Source: Haliclona indistincta
Taxonomy: Eukaryota > Porifera > Demospongiae > Haplosclerida > Chalinidae
Reading direction: 5' to 3'
DNA length: 64,000 nt
NCBI GenBank assembly: GCA_964017065.1
Contig: OZ024785.1
Coordinates: forward strand, 13,028,275 to 13,092,274
Position numbers and translations under genes: made by a program. Under the pieces are notes generated by a model. The model had not been told where the DNA came from and searched no databases. It worked only from the letters and a program-made list of their open reading frames with translations. Positions within the stretch are counted from its first letter, which is position 1. The number at the start of each line of letters is the position of its first letter. Below, one piece after another: positions 11,001 to 19,063 of this stretch.

Positions 11001-11683
11001 ATTTCTTTGTGTTTAGCATAGTACGCCATACAAGCTTGTGTCTTAACCTTTGTGTTCTTGAGATACCAAACACGTGATGACACTTTCTTTTGATGCGAAC
11101 TACTTTGGTACTTTGCCCTACGCTGTGCTTTGATTTTATCGGATTTACTGTGGTACCTGTACAAAGCAGCAACTTTCTTAGCAGTTGAATCTTTCAAATA
11201 AGTCCACTTTGATGCCAATTTCTTACGTGCAGGGTTTTTGTCATAACTTTTCTTTGCCGCAATCTTAGACACCAGTTTTTTGGGCTCTGGGTTTTTGACA
11301 TAAGCCTTCTTTGCCGCAATCTTAGACACCAGTTTTTTGGGCTCTGGGTTTTTGACATAAGCCTTCTTTGCCGCAATCTTAGACACCCGTTTTTTGGGCT
11401 CTGGGTTTTTGTCATAGGCTTGCTTTGACGCCAGTTTTTTGGGCTCTGGGTTTTTGTCATACGCCTTCTTCGAAGCAATTTTAGATCCTGTTTTCTTATA
11501 CTCAGAATTGGTATCATATGCTTCCATTCTCTCAGCTAGTATTTTATCTCTATTCTCTCCATAACGCTGTTGATTATATGTGTGTTTTCTACGTGTTTTA
11601 CTAGGCATGATTACTATACCAGAACTAACCTTTTCAAAATCAATATTGAACTTACAACTTTCTTCAGTGACAGATCGAGACAC
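5054..11683 (-). CDS. Helitron/Helentron replication protein: Rep (HUH) endonuclease, Pif1-type helicase and OTU protease
   Basis: An uninterrupted 2,209-codon ORF. Domains in order: (1) a very basic N-terminus with 15- and 19-residue repeats of the type KKAYVKNPEPKKLVSKIAA (about residues 60-160); (2) Cys-rich segments, then a region near residues 600-700 like the helitron-associated DUF6570; (3) a Rep nuclease with the HUH motif GAPHYHVLLW near residue 1020 and the two-tyrosine motif AHYVSGYVTK near 1160; (4) a Pif1-like SF1 helicase with Walker A GVAGTGKS near 1480, Walker B FIVDEISMVS near 1564 and IHKSQG downstream; (5) a C-terminal OTU cysteine-protease fold with DGNC near 2075 and a catalytic-type His in GHYDVV near 2199. 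Rep and helicase would nick and unwind the element for rolling-circle transposition. The role of OTU is unknown. An internal ATG at 11608 (MPSKTRRKH) is an alternative start. No frameshift or stop is seen, so it may be functional. Confidence 0.92.
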   Translation of the reverse strand: MSRSVTEESCKFNIDFEKVSSGIVIMPSKTRRKHTYNQQRYGENRDKILAERMEAYDTNSEYKKTGSKIASKKAYDKNPEPKKLASKQAYDKNPEPKKRVSKIAAKKAYVKNPEPKKLVSKIAAKKAYVKNPEPKKLVSKIAAKKSYDKNPARKKLASKWTYLKDSTAKKVAALYRYHSKSDKIKAQRRAKYQSSSHQKKVSSRVWYLKNTKVKTQACMAYYAKHKEIISHTRKNKYYLSPPKSSVKEMYINELIRELLANRKARTEVMKAFKEQPIAKRLARISYRVACRIAARRLVHEALKKRKEYAAELIKSAKSINAKSIKSRDDFGEGIHRKRSCDPYFYEASYVKDDDDSDVPDRIDPSSQPRDEMPCTSDCKPITDDEVNAIVRLKNAFTLPMHELRQVLQSCDDCPNERQMMGHSLACHQTGSMCNSELRIIRAASAHHKVLRTFMRRVYSAKASHESLAGIDRALGEGNFKRLLSATGKSFDELLTTNDFVGEEGSSINNSFFRVLNLETTLQLQHALVISQVEKEWNDDAENVCCSCQCLFQRKSVTKVNFSKHFDSDIGSELIDYILKHTPPAEDETLYMCSYCKPKIKADVLPPRCVLNGLETVPIPSELDKLDALSKQFIQLAKCFQTVVRLGTYTCKVPVYNSLKACKGSVFFLPLPFNKTCETLSNVEGSAKSCVASPELYILVNGKPTKANVVWRSLVNIERVKAAIRKLKEIHKLYKSVEADSLDETTQKVIEVANNATTKMLDKATADDIAGYQSYTIRYLDNQIPTVSDIDQYKLVNVTEAPIYSRLKDLDVMCFPVLYPNGQFGENHPRNKEITLSFSEFVKQRLHNKDSRFRKDASYVFYLLNQKTLREVGNGVYNVLHSSRGVAMSVKQLLAKVEASDERLEASLFTMLQSVRGSKQYWWQRKSDLKCMVRNWGSPTLFLTFSCAEYEWSDMARYLRKVNNVSPSYDMGRLCTEDPISVSRKFSEKFHAFFRTVICKGQILGEVEHFYWKKEYQARGAPHYHVLLWIKDAPVIGCDDSAIVLKWIQERVTCHIPDKKTSPELHELVTRYQMHKCSAYCKRRRKVGSTFITYCKFGFPRPACETGIVHSVEDSLKTRKKIYELTRTESEVRVNDYNPLILLLWKANIDIQFVSESSLALAHYVSGYVTKAERSNMQDIWREIQDSKSIYSKLYKFGMKALSSRECGLYEAADLLLGDHLTEKSEAIQFVNVSMPHKRNRRLKSHAALTELSKSDPDSEDLFESNLVDTYYPNRPDKLEDMCLYDIVANYTWYHTIVKGVKQTEFKRRGKPVLPNHKLYDLRNENQKEDYYYSLIMLFVPFRNESELLVEDETAEEAFNRHFPDTGENRCLTHHTRLQQMLECNRSVKLINEARQSDCPEQKVDSEPQLICEAVAAMQDAVSMVTKCEDTLSLSDRTNMLNADQRRIFDKVKEHMIHVQQHETNDCSCDLPPLCMFVTGVAGTGKSFLIETIKAFVAQLWPSADCSCAITAPTGLAAFNVGGMTIHRLFQLPVQHGGRSAVHWSLPKAAHKVMKTALRNVKLFIVDEISMVSSLNLAYIHLRLNELYGGVDYFGARNMIVFGDLLQLEPVGGQPVFSAVPDTVVKYRIGCATSPNIWEETVVYDELTINERQKGDKDYTTLLNGIRIGEVTSSTISTLQSRVFTCSLTEKIAELQEQGIMVVTFFPTRKQCDELNNKMLKSLPGKSFELECTDDVDETVSKLKWTKTADKQLHKLNHDCNMTGGLQSILVLAIGARVMLRRNVDTKKGLVNGSLGTVTAITKQFVTVQFDHLTSPYQVERVKSRFVVMKNYYVRREQFPLILAYAVTIHKSQGLSLDHAIIDLSDKVFCAAMAYVALSRVRSLTGLHLLSFDPKSIIVSNRSLEEYNRLRKMYRPDLPLYTIPVQQASKRKLVGKPDTDQVDTVVVPSKKIKCSQTTTKQQTIPVSTLGTQRKRTSTAPVQTAKPAKRACNSSAPNKQLHTTASAKNDDCLITGSFDPAHTQRWPYYYYPVDLEWQKTACATLGLEHHHPPPRHRGGGANVPLTLPDHNHTKDIVGDGNCMFRSFSYVITGSQAQHMAVRQAILDHMVAISHLLYAHQYDLFAGYSSVQQYIERTKMNQNATWGSDIEIITLSHLINTCIFTYSTQDQNWYRFSPHSVDRTLPDDITQRAMYLRYLPGHYDVVLRTLSV
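11212..11500 (-). repeat. Coding tandem repeat (57- and 45-bp units)
   Basis: Direct repeats encode the basic N-terminal KNPEPKK repeats of the Rep/helicase protein. Two successive units share almost identical DNA with a 57-bp (19-codon) spacing, flanked by shorter 45-bp versions. The near identity suggests recent unit-number change by slippage or unequal exchange. A DNA-binding role is only inferred from the charge. Confidence 0.8.
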
Positions 11684-11837
11684 GAGACGACGAACTCAAA
11701 AGGAAATCCAAACTTCGGTGTGTCAAAAGTAGAAATCAACAGTCGCAATCTTCTGAAATGGACGGAGTCTCACGGACAGGTAGAGCAGAGAAACACAAGA
11801 GCGGACAGCAAAAGTAGAAGCCACTCAAAGACAACAT

Positions 11838-12310
11838 GTGCGCGCTCACGCTACATCACGTGCGTATTTTAAATGGCGTCATACACATTGCTAGCTACAG
11901 CTCGTGATCGTGAAGTCCGCTAGAATAAAACTTTCATTTCGCTAAAAACTAAGTTCAAAAGGCACATGCCAGAAGAATTTCGTGACTATTCGTGGGTGTT
12001 TAGTCCTGCACAGTATTCGTGTTAAGGCGCTAGACGAGTTGAAGAAAGAAGAAAGAAAGAAAGAAGAAAACGAAGATGACAAAACTCGATTTTCACCGCT
12101 TTCAGGGTTCGTCACTTTTAGCGATACGTTCGAGCATGCTGTGCTGCTGTAGAGTTGGGGCAACGCTAGAGAGCAGATATAATTCTCTTTAGCCACGTAC
12201 AATTCACCAACAGGCGAAATATCAGTGTTTGAACGCTAATACATGCATTGTAGCCGCCATTTTGTTTTCTTGACCATCCCTACATAGGGAGACACTACCG
12301 TGTCTCCCTA
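11838..12310 (-). repeat. 5' terminal block of the Helentron-like element, with terminal hairpin and microsatellite
   Basis: Read on the minus strand, this block opens with the perfect 26-nt hairpin (12285-12310), then ATGTAGGGATGG, an AAGATGG/AAAATGGCGGCTAC stretch and a TTTC-type microsatellite (about 12035-12075). It ends near ACGCACGTGA, where similarity to the short copies stops. The short copies begin with the same order of pieces. The 5' leader from here to the Rep/helicase ATG is about 630 bp and may hold its promoter. Confidence 0.7.
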
Positions 12311-12538
12311 ATATAGTGATTAGCAATGAGAGCCTAAACATTACCAAACTACATACATGTACACTACTTACAAAATCTTAAATATAATGTATAAGCTACA
12401 TGTTAGAGTACTCATGTTCCTTTGAGTAAGACAAACAGTGAAAGCTAAAGGATGGAACTAAAGTCAACATAGCAATTAACTATTATGCACACAACAATAT
12501 AATTATAGTAACAAACACTGAAGAAAGTCCCTTTACTA

Positions 12539-12715
12539 TCAGATACAATATAGTAACACAATAACTTGCTGTATACAGTTAGTTGTATTGTAAATTAACC
12601 AACAATAACGTACTGGTAGAGGGAAGTGCGTGGTTTCCTTGTGCTTCTTGAGAAGTGCTTTAGTGTTCAAACCGGCATTACACGAATTACACTTGTACCT
12701 ACCAGTGGTCTGGAC
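12539..12715 (-). CDS. C2H2 zinc-finger exon candidate
   Basis: On the minus strand an acceptor (ATACACAG) at 12716 is followed by an open block whose translation contains YKCNSCNAGLNTKALLKKH and then KETTH, a single C2H2 finger (C-x2-C-x12-H-x4-H). The frame runs on to a TGA at 12539-12541. A donor-like GTACGT after CTACCA (exon end at 12612) could instead end the exon in phase 0. The rest of the gene is not visible. The Helentron-like element begins only about 230 bp downstream, so it may sit in an intron of this gene. Confidence 0.45.
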   Translation of the reverse strand, partial: VQTTGRYKCNSCNAGLNTKALLKKHKETTHFPLPVRYCWLIYNTTNCIQQVIVLLYCI

Positions 12716-12921
12716 CTGTGTATGTATGAAAGGAACATAAACTGAATATTATATTGCTTCAATGTATTGTTACGATTAGAGTACTGGTGCATTGTTAGGT
12801 GTCGATCGTGTATAGGCTGTACGAAAATGCACTTTTTACTTTTTTACTAGCCGCATCTGAGCATGAACACTAAAGACATGTGTTTCAGTAAGGCATTATA
12901 GCTAGAGGGATTTGATATAAT
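12716..12921. other. Short spacer upstream of the zinc-finger exon
   Basis: Probable intron on the minus strand. No other signal was seen. Confidence 0.3.
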
Positions 12922-13174
12922 GTGAGCGAATTTGAGAAAGGGGTCACTTCGCTCATGCAATTTTTGAACGCACGCCTGTTTTCAAATGGTTGCTACTCGG
13001 TCAAACATTACCGAAACTCAATCAAATTTTTGTATAATATTTGATCATTCGGCTTGCTGTATAATAAATTTTAGAGGCATGGTACTAAATTCGGCTGAAT
13101 AGCAGCAAGTTGAAAACATGCGTGTGTTTGTAAACTGCAGGAGCGAAGTGATCTCTTTTCTCAAATCTGCTCAC
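12922..13174. mobile_element. MITE-like inverted-repeat element
   Basis: The left end GTGAGCGAATTTGAGAAA continues into GGGGTCACTTCGCTC. It is mirrored at the right end by GAGCGAAGTGATCTC and TTTTCTCAAATCTGCTCAC. The terminal inverted repeats are about 35 bp with several mismatches, and the whole element is 253 bp with no coding capacity. The superfamily is not assigned. Confidence 0.6.
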
Positions 13175-13209
13175 TTAATATTTTCTACACGTGGTTAAGC
13201 ATCAGCGAG

Positions 13210-14815
13210 ATGTGCTTCAACGCCAGGCAAGCTAGCCAACTTAGAGAGCACTATACTGCAGAAGTTCAAGAGTACTACAAATTAGAGGAAATCTTAGAGG
13301 AGGTTGAGGAGGATAATGCTGATAGTGCTGTGCTGTCTGGCTCAATTACAGCTGTTCAAGATGAAATTTCTTTCCTGAAGAGTGCTACCGTGATTAGTTT
13401 TGATAGAAAACGAGACATTCTCATTTTCAACCAAAACTGGGCAAAACATTAGTAATTCGTAAACTATAACATTACAACCTGTTGTCCGATCAGATACCAC
13501 CAACCAAGATATGCATGATCATCAAAGCTGTATTGAAATGCTTTTTGCCAAATGTGAACACAGAAGAACTGGACTTACCCAAGGAATGTTGTGCAGGCTA
13601 CATGCATAGAGAAGAGCTTACAACTGTAAGCATGGCACAAGGCTTCAATATTTAGCAGTGATGCAGCGAAGAAAGAAAAATTGCACCCAAACACAGACGG
13701 AACCACTTTGCAGCAAAGAAAGCTTGGAGGCATAGCCATAAATGAAATTGTTATATTGGTCAATGAACTCTCAGATAGAATGTCATTGAAGATGTATCAA
13801 AGGAACTCACTAGACTGAGAGAAATGGCACATTCAATAGGGTTACCAAATACAAATGCCATCAATTGGTCCTTGGTTTCATCCTCAAAATCTGATAGTGT
13901 AGCCACACAGAAATGGTTCAACAGGGTAATGAAGGAGCTCAAAGAAGCTGACATTCAAAGATTTGGGGAAACCTTTATTGATGATGCTCTTGAAATTTTA
14001 GAAACTTCTGTGCAATGAATCTGGGAACCAATCTAAGGAAGGCGTTTTTGTCTGCCACTAAAGAGGTTAGTACAACTGATCACCAGGAGACATGCAGTAG
14101 TAGAGAATATCATCCAGCTGATGTGCTCGTACATGTACATGAATGCTGCAAGCTCATTGGTAGACATGGTACCCCAGAATATGGCTCAGGAGTGCTCAAC
14201 TTTCTAGATTTTCTGGAAATAATGATTACTGATCCAAAAGAAGACATGAATGAAGGAGATCTGATCTATTGAAGAGGTAGTAGGGAGACTTGATTGACAA
14301 GTAGGCAGTCGCTATTTTTTATGCATCAAAGCTTTTCTTCTAAAGGATGCTGTGATTAAGTTACTTGACTACACCGGGAAGTGCAGTGACAATCAGCTGG
14401 AGAGAGAAATTTATGCAAAACTCAAGGAAAGTCTGGAACTGGTACATCTAAGGGTTGATGGGTTGATGTTTGTCCAGGTGTATGCAGACCTGATGACATT
14501 AGCCAAATCAACTACTCTCAACAAATCAGTATTGGACATGACATGGAGCTGCTAAACTTTTTGCAAGAGATACAACGATGTTCTGGTACTCTTTTAGATT
14601 GCCAGTATCAAGTGTTCCACACAGAGAGGAGGTTGTATGGAAATGACAGTCGAGTCAACCATCGCCTACATGAAAAATTGAAGCTAGTTTACAAATTAAG
14701 TCAGAAGAATTAATCTGATGAAGATCTTTTGTATCCACTAATTGTTAAAGGAGCTGCTGAAATGGAGATGAAGTTATGTGATAGTTGGCTACGACTGTGC
14801 AACAAAGCTCTTTAA
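13210..14815 (+). pseudogene. Decayed protein-coding region of unknown family, probably from a mobile element
   Basis: A run of open segments on the plus strand in shifting frames reads like one protein broken by frameshifts and stops. The pieces are 13210-13452, about 13512-13650 (contains FLPNVNTEELDLPKECCAGY), 13824-14018, 14015-14272, 14352-14555, and a further stretch to about 14815 (contains DCQYQVFHTERRLYGND and an in-frame TAA). Amino-acid composition looks coding and the order is colinear. I do not recognise a catalytic motif and give no function. Protein comparison across the whole block would settle the family. Confidence 0.45.
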
Positions 14816-15716
14816 GTTAGCATAAATTATGATGAAGAAGCAGATACCTGTAGCTTCGATCTAATCCTTGACATAGTACTCAGTGACCTAGTAATACGCT
14901 TGTTAATTTCATGCAGTCAACAACTGTATAAAAATTAACTAGGAGATACGAATACGCATGAATGCCTCGCGCGGAGTTTATTAAGTAGTTATTAATAAAT
15001 TATTATTGACCAGCTAATTTTTTGGGTGGGCTCGACAGCAGACGGCCGGCAGGTACAGATACAGCGAGCTAGCTTCCTGTTTTCGGCCTCGTGGACTCGT
15101 CTCAGACGATCTAACAGTCAATGCCGGTTCCGTGCATTGTTAGTAGTACTGCTGATGGCGTGCCTTGCTTCTTTTGTGGCGTCTCTCTGTTTTCTTCCTG
15201 AGCCGAGCTAGCCACTTGGCTCTGTCAGGAGTAGACTCTGGGATCTGATCCGCCATGGTCTCAGCCCACCGTTAAGTTCTTATCTCGTACGCAACCGGGT
15301 CCAGCGATCCCGTGACCCCGCAGTATAATACGTAGTATGAGCCCTCGCCGTAACCCTGATTAGCATTCCTAAGCGTGACATAGATCTAAATATACATACA
15401 AACATACATATTAACATTGCTGAGAAAACGCACGACGCTCCAGTCCCCCGCACACCGTCGCGATTATTTGCCTCGCGCTAAGGCGCTCGGCAATAATAAT
15501 TATTATTATGAGCTACAGCTCATTAGCTACTAAAAATTTAATTGGTGTATAGACCATATGCAATAGGTCATGGCTAGTCTCATTTCCACCCATGTACATA
15601 CATAGAAACGTCGATCTGGCCCAGGCCCCAGCCGGGAGATCATGCATACGCCATAATTATTAATTATTATACTATACTCCCTATAAAACATATACACATT
15701 CATTACTGCATCATTA
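14816..15716. other. Intergenic stretch
   Basis: No gene is supported. An open frame at 15026-15211 shows no motif. The segment has locally higher GC (around 15040-15480) than its surroundings and ends at the hairpin of the next Helentron-family copy. Confidence 0.4.
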
Positions 15717-16197
15717 TTAGGGAGACACGGTAGTGTCTCCCTATGTAGGGTTGAACGAGAAAACAAGATGGCGGCTACATACAATGTATTAGCGTTCAAA
15801 CGCTGATATTTCGCCTGGTGATGAATTTTGTACGTCCCAAGACACTTAGATCTGCTCTCTGGCGTTGCCCCATCTTACAGTAGCAAGGAGATTGCTCGAG
15901 ATTGTTACTAAAGTGACGAACCTGGAAACGGTGAAAATCGAGTTTCGTCATCTTCGTTTTCTTCTTTCTTTCTTCTTTCTTTCTTCTTTCTTTCTTCTTT
16001 CTTTCTTCTTTCTTTCTTCCACTCGCCTAGCACCTTTACGTGAGCAGTGCCGAGACCAAAACACCCACGAACAGTCGTGAAATTCACCTGGCATGTGCCT
16101 TTTGAACTTAGTTTTTAGTGAAACGGCGATATAAATTCCGCGATTTCTCGATCGTGATCCGTTGTCAGCTAAGTGTTAGACGCCATTAATAATTATA

Positions 16198-17400
16198 AGG
16201 TAGATGGGCGTAACTCCGGACGAACTTTACGTAGACGGTCGGCGTTCAGTTGTAGAAGCCGGTATCACCATCAGATCTGCAGCATTTTCTAGTACGCTAC
16301 TGTGCTACAAATGCCGAAGATGAGAGTAAACGAAAACATCCACTGACTGTTGTACGGCGTGAAACTCGGCCACCACTGAAAACTGGCCATGTTGCTAACT
16401 ACGGACACACCCATTACGATGAAATATCACTGAGAAGAATACAAGATACTGCAAACCATGTTTTGGTATTATCTCGAAAAAGGAAATAAACTTGCATTTT
16501 GCACTTCGAACACTGCAACTAATAATTGGGGCGAGCCTGAGCGAGCCCCATACTGGTCGAAAACGTCCCCCGCGCTATCTATCTATCTATCTATCTATCT
16601 ATGTATGCGTACGTCATTCCGTAAATGCCCCCGCGTTGTAATTCACCGGATGGTTTCAATTTTACTCAACTGAGACTGAGCAAGCGCAAAGATCGAGAAG
16701 GAGCATGACGATCGACGTGATGCAGAGACTGAAGAACAGAGATAGGTTAGGCTAGAGAGAAGAAGCACGAGCGACGTGATGTCAGAGAGACTGAAGAACA
16801 GAGATAGGTTAGGCCAGAGAGAAGGAGCATGAGCCACGTGATGCAGAGACTGAAGAATTACAGAGAGCGGTTAGGCTACAGCCATGCTACAGCAAATGAG
16901 AGAGAAGGAGCTGAGCGACGTGGTGGAGAGACCAAAGAACAGAGAGATGACAGCTGCAGCAAATGAGAGAGATGCAGCATGAACGACGTGGTGCAGAAAC
17001 TGAGGAACAGAGAGAGGACAGGCTGCAGCAAATGAGCCTTCACTCGACTGCGGCACAATCAGTGCATCACGCCTTCCCAAATGCACCTCCTCGGCCAAAT
17101 GCCTACTTATGGCTACCAATACTACTCTCTCAGGCTCGCCCCACAAATGTCCTGCATTTCACTAGTTATAGACGGCTAAGAACGTTTTAGCACACTTTTT
17201 AATAGATCTGCGAGTGGTAAGTACCTGCTAGTGAACGCAACTTCAATGTCTGTAAGTTTAGTTTTGTTCATTGCTAAGGCGTGCCTTGGGCTGCTTATAG
17301 CGCAAGTTTGGATCCATAAGCTTGCTCGTAGTGAAAGTTGCGAATATTTACTATTGCGCGTCCGGAGTTACACCCCGTCCGGAGTTACGCCCATCTACCT
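16198..17400. mobile_element. TA-flanked DNA transposon nested in Helentron copy B
   Basis: Terminal inverted repeats match over 25 bp, beginning AGGTAGATGGGCGTAACTCC. The element is flanked by TA at 16196-16197 and 17401-17402, and the uninterrupted sequence is seen in copies C and D. This fits a Tc1/mariner-type target duplication. It is about 1.2 kb with no recognisable transposase, and it carries a second repeat-bounded block (16527-17143). Confidence 0.75.
16527..17143. repeat. Inner inverted-repeat-bounded block with degenerate coding-like repeats
   Basis: The left end TGGGGCGAGCCTGAG is mirrored at the right end by CTCAGGCTCGCCCCA, so this may be a third nested element. Inside are a (TATC)n microsatellite at about 16573-16603 and, from about 16680 to 17040, imperfect repeats of roughly 70 bp. 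In one plus-strand frame these translate as RR-x-AETEEQR-x-DRLQQM-type repeats. The repeats look like a decayed fragment of a charged repeat protein, with no intact gene. Confidence 0.5.
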
Positions 17401-18191
17401 TAGTGATTGCGCAATACGCACGTGACCAAGCTGTGGTTAGCGCACGTGACCAAGCACAAGCTTGAGTATCGCCACGCCGTATAGATCACGGAGAACACAT
17501 ATTATTTGTCTGGAGTCTTCGAACAACGGTAAGCTAGCAAGCGCAGAATCACCATTCTGCCTTGCCATGCAGATAATTATAACCGCCGTAAACAAGTGTG
17601 GGCGGGGCTCGTATGCACTGTATTCATGCATGCGTAGGCGAGCTGATATCTACAGCATAAGAATTATTTAGCTACAAGTTTAAAATTGTTAATAATAAAG
17701 AAAAGCCATCAACAACAGGAAAACCAAACCAATGGTGGAAACAAAGATGGCACGGTAATTGCATGATATTGAACTGTACTTCACTGAAAAAGAAAAAAGG
17801 ACACAAACAAGAAAATTAAAAAGATTTCTATCGAAATCAAAAGGATGTAGGGTTGTGAAATCTACCACTGGTCATCAATGTAAACTAACAAGGAACGAGC
17901 ATGGAATGGTAACACGATTGACTTGCTAACAGACCATAGATCCCTACATCAGTGGCTGTACATAAGCTGTCACAAGCTGAATGCACGTCAGGTGACAGTC
18001 AACAGCAAAAAGCTAAGCTGAACTAGCTATAGTCAACTACAGCAGCCACTGATGTAGGGATCTATGGTCTGTTAGCAAGTCAATCGTGTTACCATTCCAT
18101 GCTCGTTCCTTGTTAGTTTACATTGATGACCAGTGGTAGATTTCACAACCCTACATCCTTTTGATTTCGATAGAAATCTTTTTAATTTTCT

Positions 18192-19063
18192 ACAGAGTTG
18201 GCAGGCTCACCATACTGATACATTAGTAACACGGTCATCCCTACATACTATTGGTGAGCAGCAATGATAATAGGATCAAGTCCAACAAAAGAATTTGTTG
18301 ATTGAGATAATCACTGTGAGCCAGTCAGCTCATACTGCAGAATAGCAGGGTGATTTACATTGCTAGGGTGATTTACATTGCTAGGGTGAATTACAATGAT
18401 ATAGCAGGGTGATTTACATTGCTAGGGTGATTTACAATGATATAGCAGGGTGATTTACATTGATATAGCAGGGTGATTTACATTGATTTACATTGATATA
18501 GCAGGGTGATTTACATTGCTTAATTTTAACAAATTAATTTTCATGGCAATTCATTTGAGATCAATACAAAGAAATTTTAGAGGCTTCCCAGCCAGATGGC
18601 AAACAGTATGCATTTCGTCTGAAGTTTATATATGCACTACCTGGGTTTGTTACTTACAGAAAATCTTGGTAGGGAGACTGCCAGCTGAACGTCGATCACT
18701 TCACTCTTCGAGTAAATCAGAGTCACGAAAAAGTACGCATACTATTTATGACTAGCCCTAAAACACTTGCTTGTGGAGGCAAGTTTGAGAGTCTGATCAT
18801 GAGCCGTTGCAAGAACTCCAGGGACGGTACCAAACAGAACACGAGCGGCCATGGGCCGTGAGGAGTACATCATGCGCCATTATTTAACCCCTATAGGTCA
18901 AAGGTCAAGTAAGTCGCAAAATTTATCTGGCGATTGCAGAGCAACAAGCAGCTGTTTCAGAGATTTGAATGTGCAGTTGTTTGGTACTCATACAGTGCTG
19001 TTTGAAACTGCAGTTAAAGCCTAGATTCCCCAACTTTGATTTTTTATACCTATAGCCAGTAAA
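18192..19063. other. Intergenic stretch with a minisatellite
   Basis: Apart from the tandem repeat at 18344-18519, I see no supported gene or element boundary here. Confidence 0.4.
18344..18519. repeat. Minisatellite, unit GGGTGATTTACATTGCTA and longer variants
   Basis: About eight head-to-tail units are built on AGCAGGGTGATTTACATTG. Spacing alternates between about 19 bp and 23-25 bp, depending on whether GATATAGCA or CTA separates the cores. Confidence 0.8.

Larger units (their letters stand above)
3325..12310 (-). mobile_element. Helentron-type rolling-circle transposon, apparently complete and autonomous
   Basis: The boundaries come from comparing the ends with five shorter repeats in the window. 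On the minus strand the element begins at 12310 with a perfect terminal hairpin (11-bp stem TAGGGAGACAC, 4-nt loop). About 470 bp homologous to the 5' end of the short copies follows, then the Rep/helicase/OTU gene (5054-11683) and a two-exon ORF (3999-4287). It ends with an inverted repeat (3325-3923) like the 3' end of the short copies. In minus-strand orientation the base before the element and the base after it are both T. The same holds for the short copies, so the target appears to be TT. Published Helentrons are described as inserting between two Ts and as carrying microsatellites and OTU domains. The continuous ORF suggests a young, possibly active element of about 9.0 kb. What is inferred is that all parts belong to one insertion. 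Confidence 0.75.
15717..18191 (+). mobile_element. Non-autonomous Helentron-family copy B, interrupted by a nested element
   Basis: The copy starts with the terminal hairpin (15718-15743) and carries a long TTTC/TTCTTTC microsatellite (about 15961-16019). It ends with an inverted repeat whose 148-bp arms are 17811-17958 and 18043-18190, around an 84-bp spacer. Without the nested insertion at 16198-17400 it would be about 1.27 kb, like copies C, D and E. Both arms share private variants (AACGAGCATGG and TCATCAATG). The bases flanking the element are T on both sides. No protein is encoded. Confidence 0.8.

Noticed and set aside
12301..12311. Classical Helitron 3' end (hairpin followed by CTAA then T)
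   Set aside because: The hairpin lies upstream of the Rep/helicase ORF, on its 5' side, and the flanks fit a TT target. The Helentron reading with this as the 5' end explains all copies better.
15530..15799. ORFs reading MNANTLYVAAILF on several copies
   Set aside because: The sequence recurs because it is the conserved 5' block of the Helentron family read in the reverse direction. There is no evidence of translation.
16458..17190. Several short ORFs on both strands
   Set aside because: They fall in microsatellite and degenerate tandem repeats inside nested transposons and are not genes.
18344..18519. Possible CRISPR-like array
   Set aside because: The repeats are tandem with variable short joins and no unique spacers, in animal DNA. 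It is a minisatellite.
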